Positions 1 through 7,700 of a stretch of 15,000 nt of DNA are shown here, in pieces. Source of the stretch: UBA1381 sp964399965 (lineage in GTDB: Bacteria; Bacillota; Clostridia; UBA1381); contig CAYNRX010000045.1 of NCBI GenBank assembly GCA_964399965.1, positions 1-15,000 of the forward strand, read 5' to 3'. The translations under genes and the position numbers were made by a program. The notes beneath the pieces were generated by a model that made no database searches, had not been told where the DNA came from, and saw nothing but the letters and a program-made list of their open reading frames with translations. Each line of letters begins with the position of its first letter. The stretch's first letter is position 1.

Positions 1-176
1 ACAATGGATGCTCCAACATCAAAGTGAAAGCCATTACGTTCGAACGTTGAACAACAGCCTCCAATTAAAGAGCTTTGTTCAATAACCAGAACCTTCCTCC
101 CCTGTTTGGCCAGAAGTGCGGCTGCTGACAGCCCACCGCAGCCGGCGCCGATTACAATTGCATCAAAATCGGCCAT
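1..176 (-). CDS. FAD-dependent oxidoreductase, phytoene desaturase/CrtI-like (5' part only)
   Basis: Only the first 58 or so codons are in the window; the gene runs off the left edge. The product starts MADFDAIVIGAGCGGLSAAA, a classic N-terminal Rossmann dinucleotide-binding fold with GxGxxG at residues 10-15. An acidic residue ends strand 2 (VLVIEQ) at about residue 34. A GGCCSTFERNGFHFDVGAS stretch follows and resembles the start of CrtI/CrtISO-type phytoene dehydrogenases and related NAD(P)/FAD amine-oxidase-like enzymes. The start is well supported by AGGAGG eight bases upstream of the ATG. The substrate cannot be told from the N-terminus: carotenoid desaturation or isomerisation, or another FAD-linked oxidation, are all possible. 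It lies downstream of, and on the same strand as, the STAND regulator, but a terminator separates the two, so it is probably a separate unit. Confidence 0.8.
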   Translation of the reverse strand, partial: MADFDAIVIGAGCGGLSAAALLAKQGRKVLVIEQSSLIGGCCSTFERNGFHFDVGASI

Positions 177-303
177 GCAAATCCCTCCTCTTTACCAGTA
201 TGAAACAGTGTTTTCTAGTTGAGTTACATTGTAAAACTGCCTTCTAAACAATTACTAAACATGAAAAGCGATCATTGATCATTTAATACGCCTTTTTCGT
301 TAC
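177..303. other. Intergenic region upstream of the FAD oxidoreductase
   Basis: This gap should hold the promoter of the FAD oxidoreductase. The minus strand has a TACAAT -10-like hexamer inside the small palindrome TTACATTGTAA (224-234), but no convincing -35 at the right distance. A short GATCATT direct repeat lies at 270-283. I see no gene here. Confidence 0.4.
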
Positions 304-330
304 AAAAAAACAGACCTTAGGCCTGTTTTC
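304..330 (-). terminator. Rho-independent terminator of the STAND-BTAD regulator gene
   Basis: On the minus strand, ACAGGCC / GGTCTGT pairs with one mismatch around a 3-nt loop (positions 310-326) and is followed directly by a run of seven T (complement of A304-310). It sits about 50 nt past the stop codon of the regulator. An A-rich run on the other side would let the hairpin extend by A-T pairs. Nothing converges from the plus strand, so termination of the minus-strand gene is the likely role. Confidence 0.7.
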
Positions 331-379
331 GTTAAATATCTCATGCAGTTGACTTTTAAGATCTTCAAAAGACTGATGT

Positions 380-3300
380 TCACTTCCGTTTCCGCAAATT
401 GCACAACTCGACATACAGGGTCTGGGTTTCTTCATCGGGTTCCACGTCAAGTTCCTCACGCAGCAAGCGGCATAAACTATTGTACTGCAGAGTTACCCCG
501 GTATGGTTTCCGTTTCTGGAATAGGTTTTCATCAACATTTGATGAGCTGATTCCAAAAAGGGATTCAGCTCCAACAACCTCTTCAAATAGACCTCGGCCA
601 TTGCGAGGTTGCCGGTTGAAAAGCATTGTCCGGCCAGGCGTTCCAGTACCGAGGAATACACGTGATCATAGTATTCTCGAGCAGTATCTGCCCAATCCCA
701 ATCCTTAAGATAACTCCCACGATATATAGAAACGGCTCTTTTCAAGCCAGGTTCCACATCCCTTCGCCCCTGGTTGACCTCGTCTAAAGTATCAAGAAAA
801 ACTCGAGCATCCCAGGAAATGGCATTAATATCCAGCTTGTAACCACTGGGATTCAATAGCACTCCATTTTCAATTCCCAATGTTTTTAGAATTTTGCGGA
901 CATGAAAAAGATTGGTGTGTAAAAGGGCAGAAGCATGATCGGAAGCGAGGTCCGGCCAAAGAGCCGCAAGGATCGTTTCCTTTGAAATGAATTGCTGATT
1001 ATTATGTATAAAAAAAGCAAACAATTCTTTGGCTTTGGCCGTTCTCCAATGAACAGGCGACAGCCAGTCATGGCAGGAAAAAACCTCAAACTCTCCAAAA
1101 CATCGGACATATACTCTGATACGAGTATCAACCTGGCTTAGTTCTCCGGCGGTATTCTGCAACTCCAAACTGTGGAGCACGGTCTGGGCATGATTCTTTA
1201 CATTCACATCCGAATCATAAAACATGTGGCTCAGCTCTCTTACAACCTCTTCATCTCCAATCTTTACCAGCAAATGCGATGAACGTATTAGGTTCTCAGG
1301 TATGTCACTTTTTATCAGTTCAAGTAGGATTGGAATAGTTTTTGCGCCCAAACGAATCACTAATTCATCAACAAAGTCCGGTTCAATACCATTTTCCAGC
1401 CCCATACGGATGCAAGGCAAGAACTCAGGAAAGGTTATAAACATCTGGACATAGTGTTCCCGGGCCGCTAAACTCAAACACTTTCTGGCGTATGGTATCG
1501 CCTCCTGCTGGGCACTGAACAATATACCCGCCAATAAACCGCTGCATTGAGAAACCATGAATTTCATCCCGGTTTGTTCAGCCAGGGATAAGGCCTTTTG
1601 AATGGTTTGCAGCGCCTTATCCTGCTGATTTAAGCGTATATATACAATAGAAACAAAAAATTGCCCTACAACCAGCATAAAATCCGATTTGCCTTGAAGC
1701 TGTTCAATTGCCTCTTCAATCATTTCTCTGCCCTTCAAGAGATCCCCGGTTTCCGCTATGAGCCTGCCTTTTAAGGCCTGGATCAGCTTAAAAAACGCGT
1801 TGCTGTCAGCCGCGCCTGCTTTTTTGAATAGATCCCTGGAAAGATCAAGGTATTTAAGCGCATTGCCGTAATCTTTCATATCCAGAAACAGCGTCGCCAA
1901 CTGGTAGTATATATTGCTCATTTCCTCAATCATTCCCAGGCGTTCTTTGGTTTCCAGGGTTTGAAGCATTAACCGCCTGGCTTCCTCCAGCTCTCCCCTG
2001 TCTCTATAAATGCGAGCAATGAAGGACTCTACGGTATGCCGTTCCAAAGTCGCGGGATCCGCTTGATTCTGGAGCTTGAAATTCTGGTAGTTGCTGAGGG
2101 CTCTGGTGAAGTCTCCAGTGTGATAAAATAATACCGTCATATATCGCGCAATTTTCCAGGCGGTTTTTATATCGCCCCTTTTTTCGGCGGTGTTCATCGC
2201 ACGTTCCGCTATACTCATGGCCGTAGAAGCATCACCAATCAACCAGAGGCTGAAAGACTTTTCTATTATCACGTCGTACCATTGATCGATAGGCATCCTT
2301 TCAAGAAGTGGTACGATTCTGTCTATGTATCGTATACTTTCATCATAGGAGGCAAGGTAGCGCAGAATCTTGGATTTGTGAATAACAGCGTGAAACAGAC
2401 CGGTCTTGTCGTCAGTGGATTCAAAAATCCGGATGGCGTCATCGATCCATGTTTCGGCCTCATCAAATAATCCCTGGTAAGATAGCAAGGCTCCCTTAAT
2501 CAAGATTAACCATGGACTGTCTATCTGAATCTGGTTAAAAATATAATCAAGCCAACGAGATACCACATCTAATTTGCCCTGCTGTAATACCTGGATTCCT
2601 ATCGTTTCCATCATCTGACGGGCCAGCTCGGCTTCATTTGCATGAATAAAGTAGTCGACAGCCAATTCCGGGTTGCGATGCTGATAATACACTCCGGCCC
2701 TCCGATAAACTTCGGTTCTTCTCTCCCCCAACCGATACATCAAATATTCCTTGAATTGGTTGTGATATCTATAACCCTTTTCAGCCCTTCCCATCGTCGG
2801 AATCAACAGATTCTTTTCCTGTAAATCGTCAAGAATATCTGCCGCATTGGCTATGCCAAGAACCCCAGTACAAACATCAGGGGTTATTTCATCGAAAACC
2901 GAAGTGCAAATCAAGAAATTCCGTAGCTCCGGGGATAGATGATCAAAGATTTCGGCAGTAATATAATCATAAATCTCCGTTGGACTTTGGATGGTGCCAT
3001 TAACCCGGAGGCCATTCACTCCCTGGCGAATTATGAATTGTCGGAAATAAACCAGTCCAACAGCCCATCCTTCAGTATGGAATTCAATTGCGCCGATATT
3101 TTCATCATCTAAGTTCAGTTTTTCAGGTATGTTTAATAATAATTGAGTTTCCTCCCCATTAAAACAGAGGTCTTCCTTTGTGACCACCGTCACCAGTCCG
3201 TGGGTTCTCATATTGTGTATCCCGATTTTTATCGAAGTTCGGCTAAGTAAAACAACATGGATCTTCTCAGGCAGGTATTCAATAAGCTGTTCTATAAATT

Positions 3301-3766
3301 GTGAAATCAGAGGTTCATCTATGAAATGAAAATTATCCAAAATGAGAATGAGCTTGTTTAAAACCAGCAGCTCCATCTCATTGATTAAGAGAACCAGTAT
3401 CGACCGCATCTGATTCAATGTCGAATCCGAGTTTTCCAATGCTTCTGACAGGGTTTTACCCAAATCCGGAAACCTTTTTGTAATACCTGCCACCAGGTAT
3501 CGCAAAAACGTTGTCGGGGAATTATCCCAGGAATCCAACTGATACCAGATAAAAGGAACGTTCATTTCCGTTATGAATTGTGATACAAGAATGGTCTTGC
3601 CATACCCAGCCGGAGCAGTCACTATTGTAAGTGATTTGAGTCGGTAATCCTCTAATAACTTCAAGAGTCTGGGTCTGATAAGCGGATCTATTCCCAACCG
3701 CGGCGGCTTAATTTTTGTTCCAATCACCTGATCTCCAAATCGCAGCTTTACCACCCCGAATTTCAT
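380..3766 (-). CDS. STAND-family ATPase regulator with TPRs and C-terminal winged-helix + BTAD output (MalT/SARP-like)
   Basis: 1128 codons from the ATG. Domains in order: a MalT-type NTPase core at about 15-350, with TKIKPPR entry motif, Walker A APAGYGKT at 51-58, Walker B LILILDNFHFIDE at 139-151 and a VVLLSRT strand near 175. A long helical TPR array covers about 380-790. A short HEAT-like helical stretch sits at about 800-870. An OmpR-type winged helix (about 881-975, starting RVYVRCFGEFEVF) and a BTAD helical domain extend to the C-terminus. Large STAND activators of this type switch between ADP-bound inactive and ATP-bound multimeric forms when an inducer binds, and the winged helix then contacts promoter DNA. 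The inducer is not deducible. Here the output is wHTH-BTAD, not the LuxR-type HTH of MalT itself. The start is uncertain: a GTG at 3727 has a better ribosome site and puts the protein start where MalT-like proteins usually begin. The gene stands alone between its own promoter-like site and terminator, next to the SLH-protein gene. Confidence 0.88.
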   Translation of the reverse strand: MKFGVVKLRFGDQVIGTKIKPPRLGIDPLIRPRLLKLLEDYRLKSLTIVTAPAGYGKTILVSQFITEMNVPFIWYQLDSWDNSPTTFLRYLVAGITKRFPDLGKTLSEALENSDSTLNQMRSILVLLINEMELLVLNKLILILDNFHFIDEPLISQFIEQLIEYLPEKIHVVLLSRTSIKIGIHNMRTHGLVTVVTKEDLCFNGEETQLLLNIPEKLNLDDENIGAIEFHTEGWAVGLVYFRQFIIRQGVNGLRVNGTIQSPTEIYDYITAEIFDHLSPELRNFLICTSVFDEITPDVCTGVLGIANAADILDDLQEKNLLIPTMGRAEKGYRYHNQFKEYLMYRLGERRTEVYRRAGVYYQHRNPELAVDYFIHANEAELARQMMETIGIQVLQQGKLDVVSRWLDYIFNQIQIDSPWLILIKGALLSYQGLFDEAETWIDDAIRIFESTDDKTGLFHAVIHKSKILRYLASYDESIRYIDRIVPLLERMPIDQWYDVIIEKSFSLWLIGDASTAMSIAERAMNTAEKRGDIKTAWKIARYMTVLFYHTGDFTRALSNYQNFKLQNQADPATLERHTVESFIARIYRDRGELEEARRLMLQTLETKERLGMIEEMSNIYYQLATLFLDMKDYGNALKYLDLSRDLFKKAGAADSNAFFKLIQALKGRLIAETGDLLKGREMIEEAIEQLQGKSDFMLVVGQFFVSIVYIRLNQQDKALQTIQKALSLAEQTGMKFMVSQCSGLLAGILFSAQQEAIPYARKCLSLAAREHYVQMFITFPEFLPCIRMGLENGIEPDFVDELVIRLGAKTIPILLELIKSDIPENLIRSSHLLVKIGDEEVVRELSHMFYDSDVNVKNHAQTVLHSLELQNTAGELSQVDTRIRVYVRCFGEFEVFSCHDWLSPVHWRTAKAKELFAFFIHNNQQFISKETILAALWPDLASDHASALLHTNLFHVRKILKTLGIENGVLLNPSGYKLDINAISWDARVFLDTLDEVNQGRRDVEPGLKRAVSIYRGSYLKDWDWADTAREYYDHVYSSVLERLAGQCFSTGNLAMAEVYLKRLLELNPFLESAHQMLMKTYSRNGNHTGVTLQYNSLCRLLREELDVEPDEETQTLYVELCNLRKRK
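3725..3736 (-). promoter_or_regulatory. Ribosome binding site and GTG that may be the true start of the STAND regulator
   Basis: On the minus strand GGAG (3733-3736) lies five bases upstream of an in-frame GTG at 3727-3725. The ATG at 3766 has no clear Shine-Dalgarno sequence. Starting at GTG gives M-I-G-T-K-I-K-P-P, which matches the usual short lead before the TKxxPP motif in MalT-like ATPases. This would shorten the protein by 13 residues. Confidence 0.5.
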
Positions 3767-3833
3767 TATATCGTCTTGGTCAGCCGTATTACGTACTGTT
3801 TACCCGATCCTCTTTTAGCCTTTAATGAATCAG

Positions 3834-3862
3834 ATTGTAGTTAGTAAGCCACGCCGTCATAA
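3834..3862 (-). promoter_or_regulatory. Candidate sigma-A promoter of the STAND regulator
   Basis: The minus strand has TACAAT (3839-3834, 5/6 to the -10 consensus) preceded at a 17-bp spacing by TTATGA (3862-3857, a weak -35). It lies about 70-110 nt upstream of the possible starts. The weak -35 would fit an activated promoter, but that is inference. Confidence 0.35.
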
Positions 3863-3985
3863 CCTATTTATACAAAAAACGGTATTCTTCTTCAAGGTTT
3901 CAGTCTGACAACACAGGAAAGCGGTGGAATGTTCCTTCCGTTTCCGGTTTACGAATCCTTTTACAGTCTTCATTGAACGAAGCAA
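3863..3985. other. Intergenic region without a recognised gene
   Basis: This lies between the STAND-regulator promoter and the terminator of the SLH-protein gene. A 65-codon open frame crosses this stretch on the minus strand, but it runs through the terminator hairpin, lacks a ribosome site and resembles nothing I know, so I do not call it. Confidence 0.4.
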
Positions 3986-4041
3986 AGCGACGAAAAACTT
4001 AAAAGAAAGCGGCATCTGAAGCTGTTGGCAACAGATGCCGC
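3986..4041 (-). terminator. Rho-independent terminator of the SLH-protein unit
   Basis: There is a perfect 10-bp inverted repeat GCGGCATCTG / CAGATGCCGC at 4009-4018 and 4032-4041, with a 13-nt loop. On the minus strand it is followed by a T-rich tract (CTTTCTTTTAAGTTTTT). It lies about 115 nt after the stop codon of the giant SLH gene. The U tract is interrupted, so efficiency may be moderate, but hairpin and orientation fit the end of this unit. Confidence 0.7.
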
Positions 4042-4155
4042 AATCAGGTTGCATATTAATTGATTAATGCCACGCTAGTCAATTCTATGTACACGAGTCA
4101 AACTTTTCTATACTCCATTCTTTCTGTTTGATTCCCCGTTTAAGCTGAATTTTTT

Positions 4156-4700
4156 TCATTCTTTCATCAAAAGGCTATACAGCACCTGCGCCATTTCCGC
4201 GCGGGTGGTGTTGTTCGTCGGGAAAAGCTTGCCGCCGCTGCCGCTGACGATGCCCGTTTCAACCAGCCGCTTCATGGCGTCCCTTGCCCAGGTTGCGATA
4301 CTACCCGCGTCGCTGAAATCGGAGAGTGTTTTGCCGGAATTGCCCTGCGGAAGCCTGCCTATAACGTTGAGTGCATTGTACAGGAGAGTGAACATCTCCT
4401 GCCGGGTGATCTCTTTGCCCGGTCTGTACATGTTATTGCCGACGCCCGCAGAGATGCCCAGCCGTTTCGCCGCCGCCAGATAGTTGGTATAATACGCATT
4501 TCCCGCGTCCGCGAAATTGTCCTTGGGGTTAGTGTCCGGCGCGATGCCGTAGGCCCGCATCAGGAGGACGAGGAACTCGGCCCGTGTCAGCTTCGCGTCG
4601 GGGCTGTATTTGCCGCGCCCAGTGCCGGAGGTGATTTCCCTCGCCGCGATAAAGGATACGGCCTTGAAATACCAGGCGCCTGATGCCACATCCTTAAAAC
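4156..4700 (-). other. Three SLH domains (cell-wall anchor) of the giant surface protein
   Basis: Three consecutive units of about 55-60 residues begin FKDVASGAWYFKAV, NFADAGNAYYTNYL and LSDFSDAGSIATWA. They carry LTRAEF, ITRQEM and TTRAEM at the second-helix position. The middle unit has Q in place of A in the TRAE motif, which is tolerated in many SLH proteins. Three copies in tandem are the usual trimer-like binding unit. Confidence 0.9.
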
Positions 4701-7700
4701 TTACGTGATTGTACCCCACGGCGTACCGGCTGAAATGGGTAGTATTGAATGTCACAGTGCCGGTGGCGGGGTCGTAATGACCGTTCGGTACGCAGACCGG
4801 CTTGCCGCTGCCGTCCAGATACCATACGAGGATGCTTTCCGGGTTTTTCAGCTCCTCCGCCGTAGGCGTGTACGGAATGGTGACTGTGACCGGCGCAGCG
4901 GGATTGTTCCATTCGGTTTGTACGCCATCCAGCGTCAGGGTGAGCTGAATGATTGGCCGGTTGCCTATAGCTGCTTTTTCTGTGTCAGTAAGGCTCGACC
5001 TGTCGCCCTGCCCGATGGTTATACCGGCCGTTTTACCGTCCATGCCTGTAAGGGACGAGAGCATATTATCAGGGAAGGTCATACTGCCGAAGCCCGTGCT
5101 CAGCGTCAAGACGCTGCCTTGATGATCGGCGGTCAGCGCAGAAGCGGGAATAGCCAATCTGTAAGCACTTGCGCCGGGTATATCGGGCATGACGACAGAG
5201 GAGTTCCCGGCATTAAAAAGTTTTGCAGTTTTGGAGACATCCATGTCGGCCGTGCCGGTACTGGCGCCGTCCACTTTCACGGGCAGGGTATCCGTTTTTA
5301 CAACACCTTCTTTGATATCGGCGTTATAGGTTTGGGTTCCTGAGGAGGCAGCGCTGTTCCCACTACTACTACTGCCACCACCTCCGCCGACGCCACCACC
5401 GCCACCGGACAGGGTGGTAAACGTCCGGTCCTCGCCGTAGGACGTGCCCGCAGCGCTTATGGCGTAGGCACGCACATGGTAGGTCGTTCCCGCCGCAAGG
5501 CCGGTCAGCGTGGCGGAGAAAGGACCCGTGCCTGTTCCGAGGGCCGCCGTTACCTTGGTGCCGGTTATGGTGGTGGGGCCCGCTGCCGTACCGTACACAA
5601 AGCCGCGTTCCGTCACTGCCGCGGTGCCTGACGAAGTTACGTTTCCGGAAATTGCGGCACTGCTCTGCGAGACTCCGGAGCTTTCCACGGCGTTGGTCGT
5701 GATGGTGGGCAGGACGCTGGTCGCGCTCTTGATCCAGATAAAGCTTGGGGATGCAGCATTGTCCGAATAGGTAAGATAGCCCAACTTCGTTGATGGTATG
5801 ACCTGCGCGCCGTCCGATTCTCCGAATGTCATAGCTTTGTGCGCCTGAATGTTGCCGTCGATAGTGGCCTCGCCCGTACTGTATGCGTTGACGCCTACGC
5901 CGACCGTGTTATCGGCAACTATGTTCCCCAGGGCGAACACCTCTGCGCCAGTTCCTGTGTTGATACCGCAAAAATAGCTTGAAATATTACCTTTGATCGT
6001 AATAACGCCGCTGGTTTCCGCCCCCGCGCCATAGGCGCGGGCGCTAACACTGCCGTCAACTGTTACTGAAGCGCTGGTCGTTGCAGTAACGGCCCCGCTC
6101 CCATTGGCGGCATCAGTGACGGTGACACTTCCGCCGATGTGCAGCGTGCTTTGGTAGGATGCCGATACACCCTGGTGCACGGCTGTGACATCGCCTTCCA
6201 CTGTGACCGCAGCGGCATTGCTTAAAAGAATTCCGAGGCCGCCGGGGCCGGAGGCGATGACATTTCCGCCGACCGTTACCGTGGCGCTGGTTGCCTGCAC
6301 GCCTACGCCGACACCGATGTCGGAAACGTCGCCCGAAACAGAAATTTGTCCGCCGCTTGCGGCGTTCACGGCGACATTATAAGCGGTCACGTTCCCTATG
6401 ACGTGAATCTGCGCGCCGCTATATGCGATCACACCTCCCATATCGCCGGTCACGTTGCCGTGTACGGTTACCGAGGTGCTGGAGTCGCAGGCGTTAACAC
6501 CTGCCCCGTTGCTGTGGTGGACCGTATCGCCAGTCGCTATGACACTGCCGGTGATATCCGCCTGTCCGCCGTGATTGGCATCTATCCCATATAATACGCC
6601 CGAAAGATTCATCGTCCCCGCGCCTGCCGTTGTCAGACTACCGCCGAAGCTGACTTCCAAAGCGGCACCCGCCGCGACGGTGATGTTCAGATTATAGCTG
6701 TTAAGATCAAGGGTAATTTTTTTGGAACCATTGATGGCCAGCGTTGAATTCCGGTCTATATTTGTGAGCAGACGAATGGTCGTCGGCGTATCCGGAGGCA
6801 CGGCGGCAACCGCCGCGTCCAGCGTTTCATATTGCGCGCCTCCGACGATTTCGCAGACGTAATCCGGGGTGGGAACGGACGACGCGAGCGTGATGACGGT
6901 GACAGTGGCATCGTCGAAGTTGGTTACATAGATTTTGTTGGTCGCTGTGTTCAGGGCAAGCTGCTCAGGGCCGTTTGCGTCCGCAAAGCTCACTGCCTCC
7001 AGCGTCGCCCCATCGATCTCGGTCACCGTGTATCCCGCGTCACTCCACTCATCGGCGCTGACGTTGGCAACGTAGATTTTGTTGGTCTTTTCGTTGACGG
7101 CGACCTTGTGGGGCAGATTGCCCACAGAAACAGTCTGTATCGAGTTGTCCGCGCCGTTGATGACCAGCACGGAGTCGAAGGCCTCCATGCTCACATAAAC
7201 CATATTCGTTGTTTCATTCACTTCCGCGTCGTAAGGGTACGCCTTGTTTCCCACGGCAAGCGTTTGGACCGAATAAGCGTCGTCGCAGTCGATAACACTG
7301 ACAGTCCCGTTGTTTACAACGTTGCCCCAGTTAACCACATAGAGCGTATGGGTCGTCTCGTTGACAGCGATGTCTCGCGGCCGGGTCCCGACGGACACCG
7401 TCGACTTGACCGAGTTGTCGTTCCCGTCAATTACTACAACCTTGCCGCCCATGTCATCGGCAACGTAGATCTCGTTCGCTGTCTCGTTAACAGTCACCGC
7501 GCAGCCCTTTGTGCCTGTTACGACGGTGGCTTCGAGGGTATCGGCCGCCCCGTCGATCACATAGAGAGGCGACGTCATGTTTTCACTGGTGACATAGATT
7601 TTATTGGTTGTTTCGTTCACCGCCAGGGCATAGGCTCCGGTACCAAGTGTGATGGTCTTAACCGCGTTAGTCGCTCCGTCGATGATAAAAAGGGATGTGC

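Noticed and set aside
270..283. GATCATT direct repeat upstream of the FAD oxidoreductase as an operator
   Set aside because: It is very short, in AT-rich DNA and not positioned against a convincing promoter, so it could easily be chance.
3857..4054. Small minus-strand open frame between the SLH gene and the STAND gene
   Set aside because: It runs through the perfect terminator hairpin and has no ribosome binding site or recognisable similarity.
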